Source: Paenibacillus sp. RC67 (GTDB lineage: Bacteria; Bacillota; Bacilli; Paenibacillales; NBRC-103111). Taken from it: a stretch of 64,000 nucleotides of DNA. Under the pieces are notes generated by a model, which searched no databases, was not told where the DNA came from, and worked only from the letters and a program-made list of their open reading frames with translations. The stretch lies in NCBI RefSeq assembly GCF_030020805.1, contig NZ_CP125098.1, forward strand, positions 4,239,501-4,303,500. Direction: 5' to 3'. The stretch's first letter is position 1; each line of letters starts with the position of its first letter. The position numbers and the translations under genes are program-made. Of the stretch, positions 53,520 to 62,064 are shown piece after piece.

Positions 53520-55229
53520 TTATCCTACCTCGCTTTGATGCACGGGCATAGTTAATCTTATAGTTGTACCTTGTTTGGGCTTGCTGTTGATATGCATACT
53601 GTATCCATCGCCATAATACAGCTTTATTTTCTCACGAATATGCCTGAGTCCGATGCCACTCATCCGCTCACGCATGGCTGTTGTTGAGGAATCGCCATCC
53701 TGGCTTCTTGGATCCATACCAACCCCGTCATCCTCGACCTGGCAGTACAAGATGTCGCGGGGTACATCCAACCATATCCGAATCCTAATTAGCCCTTCCT
53801 GCTTCCCAGGCTCGATACCATGAATGATGGCATTTTCGATAAGGGGCTGTAGGATCATTCGTGGAACAAGGCAGTTATTGGCCATCGGGTCCACTTCACA
53901 TTGAAGACGTACCTGTTCTCCATATCGGAATGACTGAATCTCCATATAATCATGGATCAGGCCGACTTCCTCTCGAATCGTAATGAAGTCTCCCTTTTTC
54001 CCTAAGCTTGCTTGTAATAAACGAACCAGTGAAGTAACGACTTCCGCAATTTGAGGCGTCCGATGCATCTTCGCTACCCATTTAATTGTATTCAGAGTAT
54101 TATACAAAAAATGTGGATTTAATTGGTATTGCAGCGCTTCCATTTCCGCTTCCTTTTTCAGCGATTCTTCCCTTTTTACCTGCTTAATAAGCTCTTCCAG
54201 CCGGTTCAGCATTTGATTGTAGCTCTCCCCAAGCTCGCTCCATTCACGGCTGCTCCTTCTCACCCAATAGGCTTTAAAATCCCCTAGCTCCGCTCTTTTC
54301 ATCAAAGCGCGCAATTGCTGCATCGGTCTTGTAAAGTAATATCTAAATAAGAAAGCGCTTAGAACAGCGGCGATCAGCAGCATAAGAACAACGAACAACA
54401 GCGTTTGACGCACAGCTAGTCCCTGCGCTTTATTAACACTTTGCTGAGCTTCAATCCTCGAGATCCATACCGTTCCAGGCAGCTCCACTTTAAGCTGCGA
54501 CCATATCGAGTCATCCTTCCAGAGGAGCTGTGAAGCTTCGGCCGTTTTCCACTCAGGCTCCTTGACATCCCCCTTTTGACTGGATGCCTTTCTCCCGTAT
54601 ATGACTGTCCCCTCGGAATCCATGAGTTCATTTCGAAGTAAAGGCCATTTCCCGTACACATCTTTCATGATCGCATCCATAGCAACCATCATTTGTATAG
54701 ACCCTTTAACCACATTGGATTTACGGTCCACTAATGGTGCCATAAAGATGACCTGAGATGAGCTTGCGCTATCTTCTTCCATGTCTCTTTTTACAATCAT
54801 CCGGTCCTGCTTTTGTAGCGGCAGACGTTGTGATTCAAGCATGGGTGAAGCGGCGTCCGAGTTCGTGCACAGTATGAACCGATTGTCGTTCAACGTTAAG
54901 CACATATCCGTTATATAAGGAAGCTGAGAGGTCTGTTGTTTAATCACTTGGTCGGCATATTCCCGAAGGGCGCGTTCTTCCACCGAGTCACGAGCAATTG
55001 CTCCCTCCGTCATCCTCTGCAGCACATTATCATTCCCGACATTCCGAGCCATACCATCGATTTGATTGAACGTCTGCTTCAGTCTCTGTAATGTCTGTTC
55101 GTGAAGCAAGCTGACCTGGCTCGACATCTCCGTCCTTTGATTTGTTGAGAAGTAATACGAGTAAAGCATCACCGTACCTGCCACGAACAAGCAGCATGTG
55201 ACCATGATATACACTAAAATTCGAAGCAT
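53520..55229 (-). CDS. YesM-type sensor histidine kinase (second system)
   Basis: A 569-residue membrane kinase. A first membrane helix (about 4-25) and a second (about 285-305; 'TLLFVVLMLLIAAVLSAFLF') enclose an extracellular sensor region. HAMP and coiled coil follow, then the phosphorylated histidine in 'QLNPHFLYNTLNTIKWV', the N-box 'MILQPLIENAIIHGIEPG' and G1 'VEDDGVGMDP', G2 'GIGLRHIREKIKLYYG'. The ATPase domain is complete. Only about 35 bp separate it from the terminator of the preceding gene, so its promoter is not obvious. Confidence 0.92.
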   Translation of the reverse strand: MLRILVYIMVTCCLFVAGTVMLYSYYFSTNQRTEMSSQVSLLHEQTLQRLKQTFNQIDGMARNVGNDNVLQRMTEGAIARDSVEERALREYADQVIKQQTSQLPYITDMCLTLNDNRFILCTNSDAASPMLESQRLPLQKQDRMIVKRDMEEDSASSSQVIFMAPLVDRKSNVVKGSIQMMVAMDAIMKDVYGKWPLLRNELMDSEGTVIYGRKASSQKGDVKEPEWKTAEASQLLWKDDSIWSQLKVELPGTVWISRIEAQQSVNKAQGLAVRQTLLFVVLMLLIAAVLSAFLFRYYFTRPMQQLRALMKRAELGDFKAYWVRRSSREWSELGESYNQMLNRLEELIKQVKREESLKKEAEMEALQYQLNPHFLYNTLNTIKWVAKMHRTPQIAEVVTSLVRLLQASLGKKGDFITIREEVGLIHDYMEIQSFRYGEQVRLQCEVDPMANNCLVPRMILQPLIENAIIHGIEPGKQEGLIRIRIWLDVPRDILYCQVEDDGVGMDPRSQDGDSSTTAMRERMSGIGLRHIREKIKLYYGDGYSMHINSKPKQGTTIRLTMPVHQSEVG

Positions 55230-55262
55230 GCTCGATCCTCACCCGGTAGTACTTAAATTTGG

Positions 55263-55295
55263 AAAAAAACCCATGAGCCTGTAGCCCACGGGTTT
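55263..55295 (-). terminator. Terminator of the minus-strand 55-61 kb gene run
   Basis: Minus-strand AAACCCGTGGGC and its partly complementary GCTCATGGGTTT around a 5-nt loop are followed by TTTTTTT. Confidence 0.72.
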
Positions 55296-55303
55296 AGTCT
55301 AAG

Positions 55304-55576
55304 TTACGGAGTACCTGCCAGCTGTAGCGCTTGCGCAGATAGTGTATCCTTGTAGCTCATCATGCAATTGCACAAAAAGTCTTTGCGGCAAATTGGGCAA
55401 GGCTCTTTTAACAAACGGTTAACATGAGTTACAAAAGCTTCCCCTGTAGCTGCGTCCTTCTCAAAAATAAGACGGCAGGATGTACGATCCTTCAAATTGA
55501 CCACAATTTCAAACAATCCGTTTTTCGGGTTGTTGCTGACAATTTTGGCATCGACGACTTGTGGTTGATATGCCAT
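55304..55576 (-). CDS. Hypothetical protein with a C-terminal cysteine cluster (90 residues)
   Basis: A small cytoplasmic protein. The first part is beta-rich ('AKIVSNNPKNGLFEIVVNLK', 'TSCRLIFEKDAATGEAF'), and the C-terminal part has 'PCPICRKDFLCNCMM', four cysteines with CxxC and CxC spacing, plausibly a zinc site. The ATG at 55576 follows AGAGGTG. I do not recognise the family. It lies 48 bp downstream of the AIM24-like gene and the terminator behind it ends the local minus-strand gene run. Confidence 0.65.
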   Translation of the reverse strand: MAYQPQVVDAKIVSNNPKNGLFEIVVNLKDRTSCRLIFEKDAATGEAFVTHVNRLLKEPCPICRKDFLCNCMMSYKDTLSAQALQLAGTP

Positions 55577-55624
55577 TCTCTCAGCACCTCTCTATATGTA
55601 ATGTATATTGAATAATAGCTTGTT

Positions 55625-56413
55625 TTACTTATTCCCGTCAAGTAGGTTGCCTATCCCACCGAGAATACTGCCTTCTTCTTTACGTCCTCCGGCTCGGGAA
55701 GCCGATACGATTCTGTCTGCCAGACGGCTGAATGGAAGAGATTGAATCCATACACGACCAGGTCCCTTGAGGGTTGCGAAGAATAATCCTTCTCCGCCGA
55801 AGACAGCCGTTTTGATTCCCTTAACAAATTCGATATCATAATCGACGTCTTGGGTCATGGCAACCAAACAACCAGTATCGACGCGAATTATTTCACCTGG
55901 AGATAGTACTTTCTCACATATAGCGCCGCCTGCATGGACGAACGCCATCCCGTCTCCCTCAATCTTCTGCATGATAAAGCCTTCTCCGCCAAAAAATCCG
56001 GCGCCCAGCTTGCGCTGCAGCTCGATTCCGATAGAGACTCCTTTGGCCGCGCATAAAAACGAATCCTTCTGACAAATGAGCTTGCCATCCAGCTGCGACA
56101 AATCCATCGGTAATATATGCCCAGGGTAAGGCGACGCAAAAGAAACCTTTTCCTTCTGATATCCGTGATTGGTAAACACAGTCATAAACAGGCTTTCCCC
56201 CGTTAACAACCGCTTCCCGGCACCGAAGAGCTTCCCTACAAAGCCTTTATTCTCGTCACTGCCATCGCCGAAAATGGTTTGCATTCGTATGCTGCCGTCC
56301 ATCATCATTAAGGCTCCTGCTTCTGCAACGACACTTTCGCTCGGATCCAATTCAATCTCGACATACTGCATTTCCGAACCCATTATTTGATAGTCAATTT
56401 CATGAGCATTCAT
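55625..56413 (-). CDS. AIM24/TIGR00266-family protein
   Basis: A 262-residue protein of the TIGR00266 family (AIM24 domain), double-stranded beta helix fold. ATG 56413 lies 10 bases after GGAGG. Family blocks are 'SESVVAEAGALMMMDGSIRM', 'TGESLFMTVFTNHG', 'AKGVSIGIELQRKLGAGFF' and 'FVHAGGAICEKVLSPGE'. Members are often found near membrane or phage-shock proteins; their function is not known. It lies between the thioesterase and hypothetical genes on the minus strand. Confidence 0.88.
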   Translation of the reverse strand: MNAHEIDYQIMGSEMQYVEIELDPSESVVAEAGALMMMDGSIRMQTIFGDGSDENKGFVGKLFGAGKRLLTGESLFMTVFTNHGYQKEKVSFASPYPGHILPMDLSQLDGKLICQKDSFLCAAKGVSIGIELQRKLGAGFFGGEGFIMQKIEGDGMAFVHAGGAICEKVLSPGEIIRVDTGCLVAMTQDVDYDIEFVKGIKTAVFGGEGLFFATLKGPGRVWIQSLPFSRLADRIVSASRAGGRKEEGSILGGIGNLLDGNK

Positions 56414-56471
56414 TGTGGCAATCCCTCCCATAACACTATACCATACCTTAGAGGGCGGCGCACCGGGACCA

Positions 56472-56960
56472 TTATTGCAGATTCTTGTCGCGTTCTTCCT
56501 TACGTTTTTTTCTCGCTAGATAGCGTTCCTCCGCACTTGCAAATAAGCGGCGTTCCTCATCATTTTCCGGAACAACGGCCGGTACCGGCGTCGGTTTCCC
56601 TTGTTCGTCAAGTGCGACGAATGTTAAGAAGGAAGTAGCTGTCGTTTTACGTTCTCCGGTAAACAAATTTTCCGACTCCACCTTAACGTAGACCTCCATG
56701 GAGCTACGATGGGTCCAAGATACGAATGCTTCCAGCATGATAGCCTCTCCTACCTTAACAGGTGCCAAGAAATCTAGACTATCGCTCGAAGCCGTGACTA
56801 CACCCCGCCTTGAATGACGCATGCTGGCTATTGTTGCAATCTTATCGATATAGCGCATCACTACACCACCAAACATCGTGCCGTGATAGTTCGTATCAGA
56901 TGGAAAAATAATGTCTGTCATTGTAACCCTTGACATACTTGCCGGTTTTGCTTCACTCAT
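56472..56960 (-). CDS. Hotdog-fold acyl-CoA thioesterase, YkhA-like
   Basis: A 162-residue thioesterase that hydrolyses acyl-CoA to free acid and CoA. The hotdog motif is 'IIFPSDTNYHGTMFGGVVMRYID' region (Asn/His/Gly triad of the YciA/YkhA branch), followed by 'VVTASSDSLDFLAPVKVGE' and 'TATSFLTFVALD'. A charged C-terminal tail is typical of YkhA-like forms. It follows purT by 40 bp and probably shares its transcript. Confidence 0.9.
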   Translation of the reverse strand: MSEAKPASMSRVTMTDIIFPSDTNYHGTMFGGVVMRYIDKIATIASMRHSRRGVVTASSDSLDFLAPVKVGEAIMLEAFVSWTHRSSMEVYVKVESENLFTGERKTTATSFLTFVALDEQGKPTPVPAVVPENDEERRLFASAEERYLARKKRKEERDKNLQ

Positions 56961-57000
56961 AGCTGTTCCTCCAGACGTTGGCTAGTTGGAATTCGTTAAG

Positions 57001-58179
57001 TTAGTTGTAATTAAGCTTCAGCTTGCCTGCTGCTTCGGCTGCCAATTGGCGAGCTTCTTCAACATCATCAGCCGAACTCAACGCAACAGCCATCCGTCTG
57101 CCTACTTTCGTCTCTGGCTTGCCGAATACACGAACTTGGGTATTAGGTAGCATTAACGCTTCTTCAATGCCTTCAACCCTGAAAACCTGATGCTCTTCAG
57201 CAGCTTTTAACGTATGAGAAGCTCCTGGTGTCAGCAGACGGATCGTAGGGATTGGGAAACCAAGAATCGCGCGAACATGCAGGGCGAACTCGGACAAGTC
57301 CTGAGTAACCATGGTAACCATGCCTGTATCATGAGGTCTTGGCGATACTTCGCTGAAATAAACCTGATCTTTACCCAAGAACAGCTCAACCCCATAAATT
57401 CCTGTGCCGCCAAGTGCATCAGTGATCGTTTTGGCAATGTGCTGCGCTTGTGCAATCTGTTCATCATTCATTTGATGCGGCTGCCACGATTCAATATAGT
57501 CCCCATCCTTTTGCACGTGACCGATTGGAGCGCAGAAGGAGGTTCCCGATACAGAACGGACTGTTAATAACGTGATCTCCGATTCAAAATGAATAAACTG
57601 CTCTACGATCACTCTTCTTTTCTTAGCTCGTCCGCCTTCCATAGCATAGTTCCAGGAAGTCTCAATATCGTCTAAGGACTTACAAACGCTTTGACCTTTA
57701 CCTGAAGAGCTCATAATCGGTTTAATAACACATGGTGTTCCGATTTTAGCAACAGCTGCCTTCAGTTCTTCCAAGCTGTCAGCAAATTCGAAATTTGCAG
57801 TAGGAAGCTTCAAGGTTTCCGCAGCCAATCTTCGAATCCCTTCACGGTCCATCGTTAGCCTAGCAGCCGTTGCTGTAGGTACAACTCGGAAGCCTTCCTG
57901 TTCCAGCTCCACAAGAACATCCGTTGCAATGGCTTCAATCTCTGGAACAATCAAATCCGGCTTTTCCTTCATAATTAGGTCGCGCAGCTGTGCCCCATCT
58001 AACATATTAATCACATAGGAACGGTGAGCAACCTGCATAGCCGGTGCATGGTCATAACGATCAACAGCAATGGTCTCCACTCCGAGTCTTTGCGCCTCGA
58101 TAACAACTTCTTTTCCCAGTTCGCCTGAGCCAAGCAGCATCATTTTTCTAGCTTGTCCTGAATAAGGTGATCCGTACAT
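57001..58179 (-). CDS. purT: Formate-dependent phosphoribosylglycinamide formyltransferase
   Basis: A 392-residue ATP-grasp enzyme of purine synthesis: formate + ATP + GAR give formyl-GAR. ATG 58179 follows GAGGAAGG at 6 bases and gives exactly the length of E. coli PurT; an in-frame extension to 58224 is not used. Blocks are 'KMMLLGSGELGKEVVIEAQR' (N-terminal dinucleotide-like fold), 'IVPEIEAIATDVLVELE', 'CVIKPIMSSSGKGQSV' (ATP-binding), 'SEVSPRPHDTGMVT' and 'GASHTLKAAEEHQV'. It lies 54 bp downstream of the yojO-like gene with no terminator between them, an unusual neighbour for a purine gene. Confidence 0.95.
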   Translation of the reverse strand: MYGSPYSGQARKMMLLGSGELGKEVVIEAQRLGVETIAVDRYDHAPAMQVAHRSYVINMLDGAQLRDLIMKEKPDLIVPEIEAIATDVLVELEQEGFRVVPTATAARLTMDREGIRRLAAETLKLPTANFEFADSLEELKAAVAKIGTPCVIKPIMSSSGKGQSVCKSLDDIETSWNYAMEGGRAKKRRVIVEQFIHFESEITLLTVRSVSGTSFCAPIGHVQKDGDYIESWQPHQMNDEQIAQAQHIAKTITDALGGTGIYGVELFLGKDQVYFSEVSPRPHDTGMVTMVTQDLSEFALHVRAILGFPIPTIRLLTPGASHTLKAAEEHQVFRVEGIEEALMLPNTQVRVFGKPETKVGRRMAVALSSADDVEEARQLAAEAAGKLKLNYN

Positions 58180-58233
58180 CGTTATCCTTCCTCTCATCGA
58201 CGAAATTCTTGCATCAGCATCCAATTTTTTTGA

Positions 58234-60156
58234 TCATTTCAGTTGATTCAACAATAATTTGCGAAGCAGCGGTCCCAGTTGATCCGTAATTTCCGTCACA
58301 TCCGGAACTAACACGCTGAATCTACCGTAAATGTTTCTCATGGTTTCCCGTTCGGTATCTTTGATCAAGCCGCTTCCCAAAAAGACGCTCACGACTTCGA
58401 CACCCATCCTTCTCGCCTGCAGCACGGCTTCGCAAGTATCGACAATACCGTCCTCGTGGTAATCCGAAGCGGACGGTTCTCCATCCGAGAAAACGAGAAG
58501 TACCTTCTGCTTCTCCGATCGTTTCATCAATCTCTCCGAGGCAATCCGGATTGAGTAACCATCCCTATTATCCTGCTCGGCTTGAAGTTGGAGTAGTTTA
58601 GGTCCTACAAAATGATCAGTCATGCTGTGAGCAAAGTCTGTCACGACATGAAATATATTCGGGCTTTCCTTCTCCGTCACCGCATCAGCATCTTCCCAAA
58701 AACCGATAATTTCATGTGGAACACGTAGGGAACGAAGAGATTCATGGAATAAGGCGATTCCACGATGCGTCTGCTCCATTTTATCATACATAGAGGCAGA
58801 GCAATCGACGAGCAGGCAAAAAACGGCATCGACCTCAATCGATGGACTATTTTTCTTATAAAACAGCCTTGGAAGAGGTTCCCAAGCGGCGCGAACCAGT
58901 TTTTTTCCTAGTCTTCCTGATAGCAGCTCACTGCGCGGCGCGACCCTCTTCTGCTCCATCGTCATACGGATCGTTTTCTTAAGCTTGTTGACCATTGGCG
59001 TGATATCCCGAAGCACCTCTTCATATTGAACGACGGCCTCCGTATCAGGAGACTCAGCTACCCTGTAAACAGGGACTGCCTTTCGGTTTAATTGGCCGTA
59101 GGGGTCGCCTTTCCCTGCATTTCCGGTATCCAGCCGTTCCAGCGGCTGCGGTTTGGGCGGTTCCGGCTCATTGCGGCTCGCAGCTTGTGATGAGCCCTGA
59201 ACGATTCCGAGAGCTTGATCTCCGCTATCCGCCTCTCTAACGTGATCGCTGATAAGACCGGTTTTGGAGCCCTGCTCAATATCGAATCGAAGCATGCTTT
59301 CATCTTGCTTTTCCGTTTCTCGATGCCAATTCGGCAATCTTTCTCCCTGCTCCGCCTTCTCTTCCTTCTTATCCATAGGAAGCACCGAATGATTATGGAG
59401 CTTCTTCTTACGCTTCAATTCGCCTATGTATTCCCAAGATAGTGGATCCTCCGTGCCGCTGTTCAGCTGCAGTGAGAAGTATTGAGCTCGAGAATCGCCT
59501 TCTAAGGGCTCGTACTGCTCGAGAAGCTCAATGACCCGTCTGCACTTCCGCGCGACATCAGCGGTGCCCTCCAGCGTGCTTAAACCGTCCAAAAGCTCTA
59601 CTATAAGATCTTCATGCTCCGGTTTAAGCCATTCTGGGATCCATAGCTCCTGGTTATCGCCATGATTGAAGGCAGCCGCAAAGCCGCAGATCAAAGCGTC
59701 AGCTGCTTCTTTACGATTCAGATGGCTATCTCGCTTTGCTGAAAAATGCTTGCCTATGACGTTTTTACGCATATCAAAGCTGTTCTTTGTCCCTGGTCTA
59801 TGCTTTGTACAGATCGTCATCAGTCTTGCTTCCTCGCACATGGCTAGCCATTGCCTGGCTAATTGCGGACGCTTCAACGTCTTCGTCCATTCCAAATAAG
59901 CGGCTATTACCTTGGAGTCTGTAAACCATGCGCTTCCAATAGATCGCAAGTACACATCGGTCTTCATCCCCATCAGCTTTGTTTGCTCAGGATAATAGCT
60001 CCAGAATTGACTGACTGCCATGATTTTATCCTTGCCATTGTATGAAGATAAATAAGATAATTCCAGCTGCATCTCTTCCCAGCCAGACAATGCTCTAGCC
60101 AAGTCTAGCAGCTGCATGCGAAGGAAAGCATCCACTTCATTTTCCAAAAACCGCAT
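58234..60156 (-). CDS. yojO: VWA-domain protein, YojO/NorD-like
   Basis: A 640-residue cytoplasmic protein; ATG 60156 follows AGGAGGAG. The N-terminal half is helical. A charged, low-complexity middle (about 290-400) includes 'RNEPEPPKPQPLERLDTGNA'. The C-terminal von Willebrand A domain begins at about 445 with the metal site DCSAS in 'VFCLLVDCSASMYDKM', then 'VLLVFSDGEPSASDY'. Architecture and order match Bacillus YojO and NorD, partners of NorQ/CbbQ-type AAA+ ATPases. The ATPase gene lies 51 bp upstream. NorD proteins help assemble metalloenzymes, but no such enzyme gene is in the window, so the client is unknown. Confidence 0.9.
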   Translation of the reverse strand: MRFLENEVDAFLRMQLLDLARALSGWEEMQLELSYLSSYNGKDKIMAVSQFWSYYPEQTKLMGMKTDVYLRSIGSAWFTDSKVIAAYLEWTKTLKRPQLARQWLAMCEEARLMTICTKHRPGTKNSFDMRKNVIGKHFSAKRDSHLNRKEAADALICGFAAAFNHGDNQELWIPEWLKPEHEDLIVELLDGLSTLEGTADVARKCRRVIELLEQYEPLEGDSRAQYFSLQLNSGTEDPLSWEYIGELKRKKKLHNHSVLPMDKKEEKAEQGERLPNWHRETEKQDESMLRFDIEQGSKTGLISDHVREADSGDQALGIVQGSSQAASRNEPEPPKPQPLERLDTGNAGKGDPYGQLNRKAVPVYRVAESPDTEAVVQYEEVLRDITPMVNKLKKTIRMTMEQKRVAPRSELLSGRLGKKLVRAAWEPLPRLFYKKNSPSIEVDAVFCLLVDCSASMYDKMEQTHRGIALFHESLRSLRVPHEIIGFWEDADAVTEKESPNIFHVVTDFAHSMTDHFVGPKLLQLQAEQDNRDGYSIRIASERLMKRSEKQKVLLVFSDGEPSASDYHEDGIVDTCEAVLQARRMGVEVVSVFLGSGLIKDTERETMRNIYGRFSVLVPDVTEITDQLGPLLRKLLLNQLK

Positions 60157-60207
60157 TCGGGCTCTCCTCCTCCTGGCTTATTGTCTGACCGTAAATCCAC
60201 AGCAGCA

Positions 60208-61113
60208 TCATCCAAAATAGGTCTCCGCTAAATTCATGACGAGCACCTGCTCCCTCTCATCGTCGAGCTTGTCTGCAATGGCCCGTTGAATCGCGCGAAG
60301 CGGCGAAATATAAGCTGCCAGATCACAGGTGTCCAACAATGCACGAACGGATGCCGCTTCGTCAGAAAGCTGCCCAGACCTGATTTGCTCCTGAAGATCA
60401 GCAGATAGCTTGACAAAGCGTTGAAGCAAATCTCCATCTGTTAAACAGGAACGCTCTCTTAGAAGCTCAAGAAGCTTATCTCCCTGTAAATATGGCACAT
60501 CGATAACGACAAAACGATTTTTAAGCGCCTCATTCATAGGTACTGTACCGACATAACCGATATTCACAGCTGCGATAACGCCAAAGCCCTCTTTCGCATG
60601 AACCACTTCACCTGTAAAAGGATTCGTAATCGTCCTTCTATGATCTAGCACCCCATTGATCAACGGAAGCGTTTCTGGTTTCGCCATATTCACTTCGTCA
60701 ATATAGAGCCAATGTCCCTGTGTCATCGCTTTAATGATAGGGCCAGGAATGAATTTCACCACGGATTGTCCTTGCTCTACTTCCAGCGTTTTAAATCCGA
60801 TTAAGCCCTCCGCGTCCAAGTCTACAGAGCAATTAACTGCGTGAACGGGCTGTCCGAACAAATAAGACAAAGTTTCAGCGAGGCGCGTTTTTCCGGAACC
60901 GGTAGGCCCTTTTAACAATACATTTTTTCCTAGCGCCATAGAAACGAGGGCATCTTCAAGCAAATGCTCATTCGGTGGCTTGTACCCATCTTCACCGACG
61001 AGACTTTGCGATTCCGCATCTAGAGAATGGCGGAGAAACTCTCGCCGCTCCAATATTTTTTTTAATAATGGAGCCGGAAGCTTAGAGGTCGACCACGGTT
61101 CTGTTACAATCAT
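60208..61113 (-). CDS. yojN: MoxR/NorQ-family AAA+ ATPase, YojN-like
   Basis: A 301-residue AAA+ ATPase. Walker A is 'LLKGPTGSGKTRLAETLSYL' (69-76 core), Walker B 'WLYIDEVNMAKPETLPLIN', and sensor/pore elements include 'FGVIAAVNIGYVGT' and the arginine finger region 'NEALKNRFVVIDVPY'. The C-terminal lid has 'YISPLRAIQRAIADK'. It matches the CbbQ/NorQ/GvpN branch and its product should form a hexamer that acts with the YojO-like VWA protein. ATG 61113 follows GAGAGGA. It is the first gene of a minus-strand run reaching down to about 55.3 kb. Confidence 0.9.
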   Translation of the reverse strand: MIVTEPWSTSKLPAPLLKKILERREFLRHSLDAESQSLVGEDGYKPPNEHLLEDALVSMALGKNVLLKGPTGSGKTRLAETLSYLFGQPVHAVNCSVDLDAEGLIGFKTLEVEQGQSVVKFIPGPIIKAMTQGHWLYIDEVNMAKPETLPLINGVLDHRRTITNPFTGEVVHAKEGFGVIAAVNIGYVGTVPMNEALKNRFVVIDVPYLQGDKLLELLRERSCLTDGDLLQRFVKLSADLQEQIRSGQLSDEAASVRALLDTCDLAAYISPLRAIQRAIADKLDDEREQVLVMNLAETYFG

Positions 61114-61287
61114 GATATCTATCCTCTCATGAAGATCATTTATTACCTATCGTTGTTATACTTCACCCTGTGAAAATTTTCAACACCCCTTAAGAAAAAC
61201 ATTCGAAACTTTTAAGGACTCGACAGGCGTTAGTTAGGGGTTGTTCTCTTTTCCATGAGAAGGCATGCTAATTCTTTTATAAAAATG

Positions 61288-61312
61288 TATAATAACAGTA
61301 AATGATTACTGT
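61288..61312 (+). promoter_or_regulatory. TATAAT box followed by a 7-bp inverted repeat
   Basis: In the 311-bp space between yojN and the HxlR gene, TATAAT (61288-61293) is followed at once by ACAGTAA-atga-TTACTGT (61295-61312). This could be a repressor operator for either divergent gene. No good -35 box is visible. The rest of the space holds a small palindrome CTCTCAGAGAG (about 61320-61331) and no open frame. Confidence 0.4.
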
Positions 61313-61384
61313 AATAAATGCTCTCAGAGAGCCCAACTTGTTTTTTATCGCCACTTTTGGTTAAAAAGGCTTACTTTTATCAAG

Positions 61385-61396
61385 TAACTTATGTTA
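61385..61396 (+). promoter_or_regulatory. Short palindrome upstream of the HxlR gene
   Basis: TAAC-TTAT-GTTA is followed by an ATATATAT stretch and the AAGGAG ribosome binding site. It may be part of an autoregulatory operator. The evidence is weak. Confidence 0.25.
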
Positions 61397-61424
61397 AACT
61401 ATATATATGAAGGAGATGATATAA

Positions 61425-61745
61425 ATGGCCGACCATGATCATCAGTTATGTCCCAAGTTTGAAGCGGCTTTTGAGTTGCTTGGAAAACGCTGGACAGGCT
61501 TAATTATTCAGTCACTGCTGAACGGCCCTCGACGTTTCAAAGACATCTCGGAAATGATTCCGGGAATGAGCGACAGGATGCTGGCTGAACGATTCAAAGA
61601 GCTAGAGGCGTCCGGCATTATTTACCGTCATGTGTATCCGGAGACACCGGTTCGTATCGAATACGAACTAACGGAAAAAGGCAAAGCGTTGCAACCCGTC
61701 ATGGCCGCTGTACACCTTTGGGGTGAAAACTGGTTAAAAATATAA
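61425..61745 (+). CDS. HxlR-family regulator, YodB/CatR-like one-cysteine type
   Basis: A 106-residue winged-helix regulator. 'CPKFEAAFELLGKRWTGLII' closely resembles the start of Bacillus YodB and CatR, with the redox-reactive cysteine here at position 9. The recognition region is 'PRRFKDISEMIPGMSDRMLA', followed by 'ERFKELEASGIIYRHVYPET'. YodB/CatR repress quinone and azo-compound detoxification genes until the cysteine is modified by quinones or diamide. The C-terminal cysteines of YodB are absent; the protein has a single cysteine, which makes it more like CatR. No quinone-reductase or dioxygenase target gene is in the window. It may control itself through nearby palindromes. Confidence 0.88.
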   Translation: MADHDHQLCPKFEAAFELLGKRWTGLIIQSLLNGPRRFKDISEMIPGMSDRMLAERFKELEASGIIYRHVYPETPVRIEYELTEKGKALQPVMAAVHLWGENWLKI

Positions 61746-62064
61746 AATGCTCTATTGATTCCAATGGGCATTCCTCGGATATGGATGGTACACTTCACTC
61801 ACAAGTACAAAACAGCTGCTCATCAAGTGTTTAGCTGACATGATAAAGGGGGTTCTTCTCTATCATGACATCCTTGATTGGCAGCTGATTTATTTGTGTT
61901 CAATAATTTGACACGATTGTTATGAGATCTGAAGCTTGTCCTGTCAAGGATTTTCAGTTAAAGTAAGAAACGATCTCCCGTATAAGTAAAACGATTTCAT
62001 TTTATATATTACTTTTTTACGATTCAACTGCTTATCATATTTTTTTCATGCATAGGAGGAATTC
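61746..62064. other. Intergenic region before the OmpR-type regulator
   Basis: About 320 bases without a gene. It contains one inverted repeat, CATGATA (61839-61845) with TATCATG (61861-61867), and a TTGACA without a matching -10 box. I see no open frame with a ribosome binding site and no terminator for the HxlR gene. Confidence 0.4.
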
